Below, one piece after another: positions 34,001 through 45,457 of a DNA stretch of 64,000 nt. The translations under genes and the position numbers were made by a program. Origin of the DNA: Atherix ibis (Eukaryota > Arthropoda > Insecta > Diptera > Athericidae); NCBI GenBank assembly GCA_958298945.1, contig OY282607.1:29892500-29956499 (forward strand), in the 5' to 3' direction. Below the pieces are notes generated by a model. It was not told the DNA's origin. It did not search any database and was given only the letters and a program-made list of their open reading frames with translations. Each line of letters opens with the position of its first letter. Within the stretch, counting starts at the first letter, position 1.

Positions 34001-35245
34001 GTTTTCATCAAAAGAATTCTCGTATATAATTGTCATCCTTTTAAGACTATATCAAAGAATATATTTCCTTTTATTTAATTGCTCATAAAAGTCTAGGCTT
34101 GAAATTTAGATTAGAAAAATTTACAGCATCCTCTAAACTTGGGTGTTCTTTACTATGAAATCTTAACTATACATACTTCTTTGTGTGTAATTAAAAAATA
34201 GTGGAAACAATAAAATCTCGACCTTTAATCAAAGAACCGAACCGATCAATCATAGTCAAAAAATAGTTAGTTTTGGTATCCCTACTAACATGACCGTTTA
34301 CCCAATAGCCCCAGACAAGCTCAGAGTACATCGTGTGTGGTAGCACTTTCGTGTTATGCAATAGAAAGCAGGTAAAAAAAGAGTAAACATAAAAAACATC
34401 TCCAAAATAAGTCGTCCAAAATTATTGGTCAGCTAATATTTAAGAATACCGACAGGAAGCACAGCAATGATTTCTTCCAATTCTGTAATGATTAGTGGTC
34501 AAGATTTGGATAAAAGGTCCTATTAACATTCAATTTCAGTATATATCGTTAAATCAATTTTGTAATTACTAGTTTTTATGTTACTTTTTTTTGTTAGTTT
34601 TAAAAATTTTAATACCAAGCCTTTTTGAATATCTTACAAAAGGAATGAGTATCCAACCAAAGGAAATATACATCAACCGAAAAATGCAATCATTTCCCAT
34701 AACCACAATAGAAATAATCACTTCCCATAAAAATTCTACTACTACTAGAGTTATATTTTTTTTTTTGCATTTACTAATACTAAGAATATTTTACCACAAT
34801 CGTTTCACATATCTTCCAGTAGAAGACAAGCACCTGAAATTGTTGAAATTGCAAAAATATTCATAATAACAAAGTTAAAGAATTTTTTTTTATACAATAC
34901 GAACTCTAAATGAAAGTGAAAAGAAAATCCTTTTTAAAAATTCTAAATTTGCATACAGGATGGCTGGAACTTATTATTTTTATAATCCCAAAATACTAAG
35001 AAATAATTTGAATTTTCTTTTACTTATTAAAGGTGAGTACAATGATCAAAAACTCGGGGAATATTTTTAAATTGTAAAAGAATTTTTTAAGTAAGAAAAT
35101 ATTAGATACGAAAGAGTCAAAAATGATCATTTTTTCTCTTAGTTAGAAATGAAGAGTAGTACAAATTGACAACAGGTGAATATTGAGAGAAATACTAAAA
35201 AAAATTTAAGTTGTTGTATAATAGAGAAGACTGAAGACAGTGGAT
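31055..35245. other. Intergenic; C+G-richer island at 32.4-33.1 kb
   Basis: Mostly A+T-rich. The segment 32380-33070 is richer in C+G and CpG and has the longest unexplained open frame of this stretch on - (32805-33272, 155 codons), plus overlapping + frames. Its translation has no domain I recognise and no clear splice signals, so I do not call it a gene. A C12 run lies at 32134-32145 and an A18 run at 33307-33324. Confidence 0.4.
32805..33272 (-). CDS. Unsupported 155-codon open frame in a C+G-richer island
   Basis: Listed only because its length is unusual for this A+T-rich DNA. The N-terminal third is hydrophobic and rich in Phe, Cys and Tyr, as chance frames over A/T-rich DNA tend to be. 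The C-terminal half (SFGPLDWWCKEK, KPSRGRCKVLFN, LVPPKLVKDTVR) lies in the richer DNA and looks more protein-like. I recognise no family, and no matching donor or acceptor defines an exon. It could be a chance frame opposite a 5' UTR or regulatory element. Low confidence that it is translated. Confidence 0.12.
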   Translation of the reverse strand: MISIISHTIFMNIFKYHSCCLCSLLYFLFNFCLSFVYNKFYESTKYKIQKKTILRVLWEKTKNFYLKLFDVCREEKTSLSVITESINNKCDTFCTHLPAASFGPLDWWCKEKVLLVMACAIKPSRGRCKVLFNFSAVILVPPKLVKDTVRTMSSL

Positions 35246-35249
35246 CTAC

Positions 35250-36233
35250 GACAGGTGTATAAGTGGTTGTTTGTTGTCTATTTCTCTAGGCTGAAGAGCT
35301 ATTCTGTATGGTCTTCGATGGAACGGAGCCATTATAGCCTCTAACGATGGTACCGATGGTGATGATCAGAAGACGAAAACAGAGAAAAGCGACCAACCAA
35401 GTTGCACAGGTAAAGCGAGCGAATCACAACCAATGAGCGTATATTTGATGGTTGGTTGCCGCTTGTGGCCATGTCTTTAGGTTCCCAGGTATTTCTGAAA
35501 GAATTTACAACCGAACTTGTTAGTTACAAAATGCTCGTTGGCCGTGTCGTCGGCTAGGCCGCATCGTAGATCTAAGGTGTGCACTTGTTCGACGTCGTCA
35601 GCGTATTCGATGTCATTCATAAAACGACAAGCTATCGGTATCGGTATCGGTATCAGTGGTCAAGTCATAGTATTTTCTTGCTGTTCCTTCCCGATTTATG
35701 TACACACGTTAAGGGATAGTTCGTTTGCGGATATTTCGAGCAGTTCGTGTGTCGGACAAATCGCGGCGGACACTTTACAAATTCTAGAAGAATCGGATTA
35801 AGTTTCTCTGATAACATTCTGACTGCGCACATCCTCTTTTGTTTTTGGTTTTTTTCTTTATAAAACGTGCGAATTCAAAAACAACATGCACTTTTTAGTT
35901 ATTTGCAATTTTAATATTTTTCTTGTTTAAATTTTATGCAAAATTAAATTCAAGTGCTAAGCAAATATAAATTCTGTTTGAGTTCAAATTTCAACAAGGA
36001 TATTTGTTAGATATTTGTTATTTTCGCAAGCCTCCAAAACATACATAAATTGAGTGTAAAATTTTAATATCAAACAAAAAAAAAAGAAAAAAAGGTTAAA
36101 TAAATAAAAATTAAAAATTTTGTGATTTGTTTGCAAAAAGTAAATAACACGCAACTGAGTGTGATAAAGTTCTTTAGAGTAAAGTTTATTCACGGACATT
36201 TCAGTTATTGTACCATTCGCGTTGACGGGAAAT
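35250..36233 (+). promoter_or_regulatory. Likely promoter and 5' UTR of the 36.2-kb gene
   Basis: The 980 bp before the ATG at 36234 change from A+T-rich to a CpG-containing, C+G-richer composition between about 35250 and 35840. A TATCGG hexamer repeat (three to four units) lies near 35633-35656. The last 350 bp are A+T-rich leader. No TATA box is obvious. In the reading frame of the gene a TAA at 36180-36182 closes the leader with no ATG between it and 36234. The exact start of transcription and any intron in the leader cannot be told. Confidence 0.35.
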
Positions 36234-37081
36234 ATGTCAACAGAACCGCCAATACCTCGGACAGCAAATTTGCTGACATGTAAACAATGGTGGCGTGTTT
36301 GCTTTTTGTATGGTGACCAAGAGAAGTATTATAGACAAGTGTATGGAAAAGCGGCCTCACAACGTTTGGCAATGGCAAAAGCTGCCAATAATTCAGTCTC
36401 CTGCCAAGGTGGTGATAGTCCACTAAACCAACAGCCAATTACCTCCACAATTACTGCGAGGAGTCGTGAAAAGTCACCGAGTTTATTTGCCAAAAATCAG
36501 CATACCCTACGTCGACGAGCAAAGGCTGTTGACCAGAAATTTCGCAACAATATGCAAACCAACCCGATTATCAGTCCCATTCAAAGTACCAGCGGAATGG
36601 AGGTCATCCCAATTGGGCCATTCGAACCAACAGCACCAAATGCTAAGGTAGCCGTTCTAGATGACACCTTTCTATCAGGTTCAATCAGTGAGTCTAGTGG
36701 AATCCAGTCCAGATCGACTAATCACGAAGATTGCGATCAGTTTGTGCACAGTAAAAGTGGTTCTGACGACAGCATTTCCCGAAGTGTTCGACACTATTTA
36801 TCTGACGCACAAAATGTTTCCGATTCAGGCTCAATGTTTAGCTCCAAGCCACAGAGACCCCTGTCAGAGCATAACGATCGACCTGAATGCATGCAGTTAA
36901 GTCCAACCGAAATTAAGAATTTGTGTACAAGACGCAATCGTAACGCTGTCTGCTATTATCAAGACATCGACATCAATCTGGATTTAAATATAAGCGATCT
37001 CATATCGCATGCCAATGATATCGACCAGGAAAGTGGACTATCGAACAGTGATTGTGGATTAAGCCATCGTAGTATCAGCGC
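36234..37081 (+). CDS. First coding exon of an unrecognised host gene
   Basis: The only strong host coding exon in the window: 282 full codons plus two bases of a split Ala codon. I chose ATG 36234 because it has A at -3, is the first ATG in frame, and is preceded by an in-frame TAA at 36180. The exon ends at GC|GTAAGT (donor at 37082), a strong donor. The N-terminus, about residues 14-45, is a compact aromatic and basic module (CKQWWRVCFLYGDQEKYY, then RQVYGKAASQRLAMAKA). The remainder is polar, Ser/Asn/Gln-rich and probably disordered. It includes KSPSLFAKNQHTLRRRAK, VIPIGPFEP, a Ser-rich acidic tract (SISESSGIQSRSTN), and near the end RRNRNAVCYYQDIDINLDLN followed by SDLISHAND. No signal peptide or membrane span. 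It may be a scaffold or regulator, but I cannot name the family. Codon use is balanced, unlike the chance frames nearby. Confidence 0.85.
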
Positions 37082-38261
37082 GTAAGTCACTAACTTAAAA
37101 CAGTTTCTTTTCTACTTCTTCCTGTTCCGTATTTTTCAGTTTCTAGATTTTAGATTTTAATCAACGTCATTTTTAGAATTTCATATGTGAATGAACAGTA
37201 AAAAGAAGAAAATCGGCATATTATCTCGTCTGTTGTATGATTTTCGATTCGATTTTCACATCGAACTTCTTCTCTTCCCAATATTTATATGATATCAAAG
37301 CCATTTTTTAACCAAACAACTCAATCCAATATTTGTGAGCTTATCTCTGCACTGAAAGCTGTTCGACTAGCTTTTTCTCATTTATATTTAGAATCATAAA
37401 AGCAAATCGGGGAACATTTGCATGAAATAACCATTCGTCCGAATGGATTTTTATTTAAGATGGTTAGTTAACTAACAGCAACCCCCCTTCTGCGTACACA
37501 TAATGCTGCCTATATTTACTGTCTATGGTATCAGTTAGTAGCCATCAATTTGGAATTCAAAAATATATTCTCCACTTACGCTAATGCTATTCGTCCATCC
37601 TATCTCGTCACATTCAGTACTATACCATCGGACGCCGAAACGGTGCTCATAAACGCGATGAAATTTATTGAAACGTTTCAGTTTTTCTGATCATAATTTT
37701 CTCCCTGGAATTCCATTTTAAACGCTTTCACAAACAAAAAACCAAACTTATTTTGTTAGATGCAAAATACGGACCCTAGACTAGACGATTGGTTTTCCAA
37801 GCAAACCGTTTTTGTCAAACAAGGTGACTGGGCTCAAATTATGCTGTTCGAACAAAATAAAATTTTTTTTTGTAATAACTGAAAGTAGTCATATTGCTTC
37901 TTGGCAATTTAGCATTTAGCATCATATTATCATCATCATCACTAAAGTCCATACGAGACATTCGAAATTTGCATAGTAATTGTTTACAACGTTCTTTATA
38001 CTGCCTCAGTAAGGTAGAAAGTCGTACAGGTAAGAGCTTTTACATTGGATAGCCTCTGGTATGAGTACATCAAAAACCAGAACTAAAAGAAAGAAGGAGG
38101 GAGGGGAAAAAAGGGGAAGGAAGAGAAGATAACTTAAACACTTATTTGTGGTTTTATCAAAATCGTAAATCTGATTAAAAAGAAAAATATGCGATACAAT
38201 TGCGGCGATTATGAATATGAGATGTCAGAAGGACAAAATAAAAACGTGTTCATTGGCACAG
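37082..38261 (+). other. Intron of the 36.2-kb gene (inferred)
   Basis: It starts with GTAAGT and would end in CAG at 38259-38261 (GGCACAG). The split codon GC|T restores an Ala and continues in the open frame, so the phase fits. The polypyrimidine tract before the acceptor is weak. A 45-base pure purine tract lies at 38085-38129. No other gene is seen inside. Confidence 0.55.
38085..38129 (+). repeat. 45-base polypurine tract in intron
   Basis: Every base from 38085 to 38129 is A or G. Such homopurine stretches can adopt triplex-type structure; no function is implied by the sequence alone. Confidence 0.9.
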
Positions 38262-38638
38262 TAAGAGACGCACAGTGGAAGCCAAACGCTTGACCGAAGA
38301 CGACATTATCACTGAATCCTATTATCTGGATGCAGAGCTTAAGGCAAGAGTGTCATCATCACAGATATCGGAATGCAAATCTGGCCTGGAATCAGGTCCG
38401 GGTGTAGTTAAAGTGTTGGAAAAATGGCACTCAACCCCATGGATTGGAAAAATCATCTCTTATCTATCAATGTGCAATTAAGTATCTACCCCAGAACTTG
38501 CGGGCATATTATGCAAATTATGCTACTGCACGACTACTACAGCTACGCACAATCCAATTTATCAGTCTTTTATCTAAGAGGATCGATCCCTTTAGCGTTT
38601 GTGCATCACTTCCATCCACTTCATGTTACCGCATTTAA
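38262..38638 (+). CDS. Probable second exon of the same gene, with a one-base frameshift
   Basis: After the acceptor at 38261 the frame continues from exon 1 as KRRTVEAKRLTEDDIITESY, then ELKARVSSSQISECKSG and GPGVVKVLEKWHSTPWIGK, with a stop at about 38481. One base over, and open to 38638, the sequence reads SSLIYQCAIKYLPQNLRAYY then ANYATARLLQLRTIQFISLL, which looks like genuine helical protein. The switch falls exactly at an A5 run (38448-38452): with four A the two parts join without a stop as WIGKSSLIYQ. This may be a sequencing or assembly error, a natural frameshift allele, or sign of a decaying gene. The true 3' end of the exon is unknown; GTTTGT near 38595 is a possible but weak donor. 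No family recognised. Later exons are not found in the window. Confidence 0.55.
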
Positions 38639-38639
38639 A

Positions 38640-41600
38640 AGGAATGATTTTCATGAAATGGTCAATTCCCAATAGAACATTATCTGATCTTGGATGATTT
38701 GTAGCTCAATTTCGAAGTGCAAGGATATCGAGTGGCTTATTCAAAAAAAAAATTATGTTGCATGAAAAGTTGTTTATTTTTTTCTTCTTCTAAGTTTTAT
38801 TAATTTTTAAATAATTTCATTCTGTATTGAAAAAAATAAAAAATAATTTTCTCCAGTTTAGCAAGTATAGAAATCACCTTACAAATATGCAGTTTTAATA
38901 ATAAGCGTTTAATCCATTGTGCAATATCATAATTAATAAGTGTTTATTTAACATGAAATGTAAATTTGTACAAGACGACCCTTCTAGGCTCTATGGTTTT
39001 TGTTTTCTCGATAAAACTGCCTTAATTCACGTAAGAGATTCTTCTGTCTACAGGATTTCGGGTGTTTAACATGCAAACATTCTAAAGAGAGATCATGATT
39101 GCATGTTTGGATGTGATTATCTTCTTATCTTCATGAAGAAACCGACACCAAAATTATTCGCTTCCGGGATGTAAACTAATTCCTAATTGCATAACAATTG
39201 TCATCGTTTAAGGATATTTTAAGATTTTCCAAACAGTTCTATACAAAAGATCGTCTCAATTTTTTTTTTGGATATTTATGATTTACGTTTGAAATTTGAA
39301 GATTTTTAAAAAGGTTTTTTTAAAAAAAAATTATTTAAATGGGGTTTTTTCAGCCACAAAATAATTGTGTACAACATCCTCTACGTGGGAGAGTCACATT
39401 TTTACCAAACATTTTATTGTTAAGAAGTTTTACTTATACAGCAATTTGTTTATAACAAAACTATTTTTATGGTGAAGTTTTTAAATAATTTATTAAATTT
39501 CTCTAAAAATTAAGAAGAAAACACGATTGACCACGTTTATTATGAATATAATATTTTTTTGTCATTAACAAATTATGCAAGGATCTTATAATCATAATTT
39601 TATCGGTTTTTGAAAATCTTACATATAAAAATACAAAAAAATATTAACATTTCTAGGATGTTTTATGAAAAGATACTCTTAAACAAAAATTAATTATTTT
39701 ATTAAAAATTGAAAGTTTTATTAGTGGTGGTATTTTTTAAATATGTAAATTTAAAAAAACAAGCTGCTAAAAAATATTGTTCACTTAAAATAAAAAGCAA
39801 ATTTTGGTTAAAATCTATTCAAAAATTATAGTAAATGTGCCTAAACTTTTTCAAAGCAATATAGACCAAGTTATGCATATCCTACATAAAATTTAATTTT
39901 TATATAAATTTAAAAAGTAGACAAATATAAAATGTTTATATTTTTGTGGAGGAGGAAATTTACAATGTTATTAAGAGAATAAAAATAGAAATACTATTTG
40001 AAAATCAGTAAATATCACCAAACAATTTATTTAATAAAGTCATTAATATACGCTATCATAAAAAACAATAATTTATGTTAAAGAAATAAATTATTAAAAT
40101 TTTCAAATATTTTAATTTCATAAAGATTTCTATTAAAGTTATTTGAAATTTCCGCAAAATGTTTGTTTGTTTGTTAGGTTTTTTTACTTACACTTTTTAG
40201 AGCTGGTTTTCCTTGAAAAATTATTTAAGTAAAAAAAAAAGTGTCAGTCTAAAGAAAAAAAAAACAATAATTGTAATAAATACAAAACAAAAATGGGTGA
40301 GAACACAATTCCATAGTGTATAACACCTACTACCCACCTTAGGCTTTTAGGCTTAAGTAATTTTCCGTTCAAGTACAAAATCAATAAAAGCTCATCAATT
40401 TTATGTTAAGCATGAAAGGAGAACAAAATGGAAATGTTTTAATAAAATAATTGAATAAACCATAGTGTAGAAAGAAAAAAAAATTTAAATTGAAATACAC
40501 AAAAAATTATAATAAACAATTTTCAAATCTCAAAGAAAAAAAGATATTTATTCGAAAAGATTGAATTTTGTTATTTACCAAATATTTACATTCGTAACGT
40601 AATAAGCATAAAATTCAAAGGAGTATTCAGAAAAAATTTATTCAAAGACATTAGAAAAGAACAACAAGGTAGTTAATGGTCTACTACAGTTTCTGGTTAG
40701 AATTAATTTAGTGGATTTTATATGGAAATCTTTTGTCGTAGCCAACTTCATTCCAATATCGTGCCATGAATTTCGAAAAGAGCAGACTATGAACATTACA
40801 CAAACATAATGCTTTGACCTTAGTCTGATAAAAAAAAAACTCTTTTCATCTTTGCGCACTTATTATACAAAGTATATTTAAAAAAAAAAAAAAAAAAAAT
40901 ATTTTTAAAAAAAAGTAAAAAACAGAAAATAATGTCAAAGAAACAAACATAAAGCAATCTATAAAAGGTTGGAGTCACTATTAATCACTGCTCAAAGAGG
41001 AGCATACAAAACTTTATTCATATTAGCGTAGATACATAAATTGCAGTATTAAGAATAGTTGCATTTACGATTTATTAATCGAAAAATATTTCCTGGTTCA
41101 TTTGAATTTCATAAAGAGTTCTCAGTGACAAAAAAAATATATATTTAAAAATTTAAATAATGAAAAGAGAATTTTAAAATTTTTGTTGTGTGGGACTATT
41201 GGATATTCAGAGTGGAAAAAGGAATATTAGCCGAATTAATTTTACTGTTCCTATTTATATACTCGAATTCATGACTATTTCATGCATTTTAGTCTATGAA
41301 CTATTTTAATAGATTTAAAAATGTGCAGATATTTTGAAAATTAATCCTAAAAAACAGATACTATATCGATTTTCATCTTAAAATCAGATCGAATACTAAA
41401 TAGAATAAAATCAATTTAAACGGAAAATTTATTCATTTTCAATTAACAATTTTCATTTAAGTATTTTCTGTAATTAATTCAAACAGTATTCAATTAATTG
41501 CATAATTAAATGAAATTAGGAATCTTTCCAATTGATTTTGCTAACAATCAATATCAAAAACCTTGACGAATGGAAATTTTTATTATCTGGAAATTGGAAA

Positions 41601-42245
41601 ATTTATAGAAAATGTTAAAGCAAGTTTAGCCGAATTTCATGTGAGAATGAATACTATTGTTGAAGTAACGTATTTCCTAGGTTTTGACCTACTTAAAAGT
41701 TGGCTAAACTTATTTGCAAGTCGTAATCAACTCTAAGAGAATTTAAGTAAGTTAGACTCTTTTGAAAGAATTTTTTTTTATAATAGGAGGAATTAAGTCG
41801 AAAGCAACTTACCTTCACAGTCAATACTATAGAAAAATTAACAATTTTCTTTTGGGAATGCTTCTTTTTTGAATGTTTTTGTAATATACCTCTCTCAAAA
41901 TTTATTTAAAAATATACTATTTGCTCAGAAAAAAAGAAGTATTCGACGAGAATTGAAATTTTTTTCAAATTTGGCCAATCAAAATCAAAATTGTTCATTA
42001 AGTAAAAAAAATATTACTTAATTATACGACAATAAGTCTTTGATCGAGTCTGGTACCCGGGTATACTCTGAAAACTGCGGAGAGTTTGACCTTCCACATT
42101 ATCCCTTATAAAGAGGAATTTCTTAGTAAGTGAAGCCCATTTCTTAGTATATGAAGTATTCTGCAATACAACATATTTGGTTCTATTCTCTTTAATATTT
42201 ATAAATCCGATATATCGGCAATTATTTCGATTTTTTCACAAAGTT
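38640..42245. other. A+T-rich DNA downstream of the host gene
   Basis: No further exon, transposase or RT is recognised. It could be intron of the same gene or intergenic. A run of about 20 A lies at 40880-40899. Base composition is extremely A+T-rich from 39200 to 41900. Confidence 0.42.
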
Positions 42246-42249
42246 CTGT

Positions 42250-42562
42250 TGAAATCAACATGCACTTACGGACTAGAACTTGCCAATTCCTTTTCTAGAT
42301 ACAAAAATAGAGAGCAAAGTAGTTAGTTTTGCATGAAGGCCACGTTGAAACCAACGTGGGCTTACGGACTAAAACCAATATGGACTTATGGACTACAACC
42401 AATATTGACTTACGCACTAGAATCATTATGGACTTACAGACTTGAACCTTTCCATTCCCATAGAATACAATCCCCTCAACCAAAAATACATTGTAAAATT
42501 ATCGACGCTCCCCTTTTGTGTTGTACACGTGACTACAAGAAACCATCGCTATTACATAATTA
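42250..42562 (+). pseudogene. Jockey-type RT C-terminal relic
   Basis: The region carries the jockey-family block LKPIWTYG, found near the C-terminal end of the RT region, multiplied as a tandem array (separate entry). After the array come HRIQSPQPKIHCKIIDAPLL, matching the family block that follows (QxKxLRxIxxAPW), and CTRDYKKPSLLHNY. A detached array-like unit at about 42251-42290 (reading a degenerate version of the same residues) suggests part of the segment was duplicated. No catalytic motif remains. Family identity rests on the exact KPIWTYG motif plus the ordered downstream block. Confidence 0.65.
42344..42442 (+). repeat. 24-bp coding tandem repeat, four units
   Basis: CTTA(C/T)GGACTA-type segments occur at 42361, 42385, 42409 and 42433, an exact 24-bp period. 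Translated on + the units read LKPTWAYG, LKPIWTYG, LQPILTYA and LESLWTYR. The second is the unmodified jockey RT motif, so the array arose by tandem duplication of eight codons within a LINE. Confidence 0.88.
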
Positions 42563-44785
42563 TTAATAAGTAAAAAAATTCTTTATAGTGCATAGATTGT
42601 AATTTACAATAACTGTACGTACTTATGGAGAAATTTTCAAATCATGAGAATTGAATATCAAAAAGCACGGATAGAACAAAATTTTTTAGTAATTATATGA
42701 TCTAGAGTAGATTTGATGCATCAATCAATTAGAAAATTGAAGAAAATTTATCAGCCAAACCATAATGGCATGCAAAAAGTAATTTTCCAAAGTACTAGTA
42801 AATTGAAATAGTCTAACCAACGAAGGTATTAGCTGTGCACAAGAGACGAAATAAAGCTTCTAATGGAAGAGTCACGACGCCCCAAGCGAAGCGTAATAAG
42901 TTCCATCATCAAATTGCAAAGTTCATCAGTTCAACGAGTGGTAGTCATGATAGTTCTTTGAACTGAACAGAATTCAAATTGAAGATTTTCAAACAGTAAC
43001 GGGTATCCTTAAACATATCCACCTTAATCAAATTGGAATTTCTGTTCAATATTGAATAATTAATTTACATACCTTCGTACACTCTAAGATCAATATTCTG
43101 ATTCAATTCGAATCTGGACGATAGCCTCACAATTTTTTTCTGTACTTTTTTTTAAGACTCTATCTGATTCTTGGAATTATTTTTATACTTTCTAACCAAT
43201 GCCAGATGACAGGTCATTCTTAGTTTCGTTAGCGTAGCGTAGATAATAAAAATCAAACCGACCAAATTAATTGAAAAAATATGCTAGGCTTTTGCTTTTC
43301 AGTAAATATATTTTAAGAATCTAAGAAGATGCGCACGATCTACAATTGTTCTAGAAGAAGATTACCAAAAATTCTTTTCGATGATTTCGAAACAAACAGT
43401 AGATAAAAAAAAAGGAATTTTTCAGAAAATTGTATTTTTTCTAAAGTTAAAAGAAAAAAAATTAATATAAAAACCATATTGTTTCCCTTATTCGTCAAAA
43501 AAAAAACTCTCATTAGTTTAGAATTAAACTTTTCTGATTTCTCTACATTTTCGAAAAGAAGTTTTTCAGTAAAACCAAAATTTATAAATAATACAAATTT
43601 TTCTATTTTTAAGCCCCACTTAGGAGCAGTTTCAATACAAAATTTCATGTAAATACAATACATAATTTTTTTTTTTTCTGTGCAAAATAGCTTTGAATTT
43701 CTCTCTAGAAAATTGAAAAAAAATTTCAAAGACTTCCTTTTAGTAAAGTTAATATTAAGAAAAAAAATTCTTAAGCTTAAACTACAACAATAATGCTAGA
43801 CAGTCAAAAATTAAAACTTCTTACTTATGACACCTAGAAAAATTTATTACTCGCATAAGAGTAGCATCAAAACTCCTCTAAGAAAATAACTAAATCTAAC
43901 ATAGTTAAAGACTATATCTTGAATATAATGTGAAGAAAATTCTTCACACCATTGAAGCAGAGAAGGTGCTTGGAATTCCCTTCCAATCTTGGGGATTTAA
44001 TTTTCTATCAGTCAGTCAAGTAAGCGAGAGTTGTGAAAAACAATAAATATTCGACATCTTAAATAGTAGTTTCAGTTTCTTTTCTTATTCGTCATAAAAA
44101 TTTCAAATATCAATTATCTTTAAAGAATGGGTCAGAAGAAAAACAAAACAACAATAAAAACCAAAGTTAAAATTAAAATTACTAAGCTTAAAATTGAAAC
44201 TCAAAATAAGTAAGTAAGTGCACCTGAAGAAGATTGACAGAAATATGAGAATAGAATCATGATAAAAGTTTAGTTTTAGTATATCCCGCAGGGAGAATAG
44301 ATCTTTTAGTATTCGAGAAAAAAAAAATTGCTTGAAAAAGTATCTTTGGAAAATAAATGTTCTTGAATAGAGAAAAATTTCAGATTTGATATTTAAAGAA
44401 TTCCAAAGTGTGAAAATATTCTGGCATTAGCATGATCGGATTTTTTAACTACTTAGGTACCTAGGATATAACCATTGTGGTGTAGATCAGTGTAGATGGG
44501 GATCATGTCATGTTATGAGACGTACGAGTAAGTTCCTTCAACTCTATTTTATAGCTACACGTGAGGTAGCATATCTCATCCACTTTGGGATACTAAATTC
44601 ATCTAAGAAACTGAAATCGCCCGATAATGATCTCATTCAAAGAGTTCGACGATATTGTGATATTGTGTGTGAATAATTTGCAGGCAATTAAATTTGCTAA
44701 TCTTTTATTAGTGAAAACTTTAATATCTACTATACGACTACAAATATCTTTATAGATATATGCTAGTGTAAATGCTATTTAACAG
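42563..44785. other. Intergenic A+T-rich DNA, no gene seen
   Basis: The open frame on - at 43340-43729 (129 codons) is dominated by Phe, Lys and Leu from A/T homopolymers and shows no motif; I treat it as chance. Nothing else stands out. Confidence 0.42.
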
Positions 44786-45180
44786 GAATATGCGTATTTT
44801 ATGAAAAATTCATTTTTATGTTTTCGATTGTATCTGCGATTGGGTATGGCAACACCATACGAAATCAGTAATCCAAGATGCCATAGCATCGGAAATGAAA
44901 CTAAATCTACGGTTGAATTTTCACGGTCAGTTAGGACTTGTACTTGTACCTGCCAATTTGAAACCGTGATGATATGCAATAAAATTCTATTCGATAAGTT
45001 CAGTTGCTTTATACAACTGAATGTGAATTATACTATTGAAAATATGCAGCATGGGATTTTTCAACTGGACAACATATCATGTACTGAAACTGAAAATTGC
45101 CATAAGATTTTTAGATCCTCAAGTATCTGTCACTATCGACTGGCTGTTCATAGTTTCTGCTTAACTGAAGGAGCTGAATG
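44786..45180 (+). CDS. Candidate cysteine-rich exon, unrecognised
   Basis: An open frame of about 131 codons is preceded by a plausible acceptor (CTATTTAACAG|GAA at 44785) and ends at a plausible donor (GAATG|GTAATA at 45180). It contains twelve Cys, including RTCTCTCQFETVMICNK, NISCTETENCHKIF and ICHYRLAVHSFCL, with several NxS/T sites (NET, NYT, NIS). That pattern would suit a secreted or extracellular domain, but I match no known family and no neighbouring exon is visible. If ATG 44801 is the start the first residues (MKNSFLCFRLYLRLGM) are a poor signal peptide. May be chance. Confidence 0.22.
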
Positions 45181-45183
45181 GTA

Positions 45184-45457
45184 ATAAAATATTTATTCAC
45201 ACTTATTCTACATTATAAACTCATGTTACTAAAATGTATCCTTTCTTAAATAATGCAGTTTAGCGTAGTACATTAAAAGAATATAGCAGCTTTGAGAATA
45301 TTCATTTTAAGATTAATTAAAATTCTTTTTACTGATAATAATTTTTTTATAAGTCGTAATGTGAACATGAATTTATCCAAGTTGTGAAATTTTTATTGAC
45401 GCAATTCTAAATGTCTGGTGGTATTTTCTTAGAGGTCTAGTTGTTTTATTTTATTTT
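45184..45457. other. A+T-rich spacer, nothing seen
   Basis: Under 300 bp of A+T-rich sequence between the candidate exon and a LINE relic. Confidence 0.4.

Noticed and set aside
35517..35801. 94-codon open frame on + upstream of the host gene
   Set aside because: It lies in the presumed promoter/leader, contains the TATCGG repeat (read as GIGIGI), and shows no domain; more likely open because of local composition.
43340..43729. 129-codon open frame on -
   Set aside because: Dominated by Phe, Leu and Lys from A/T runs, no motif, no splice sites; expected by chance in DNA this A+T-rich.
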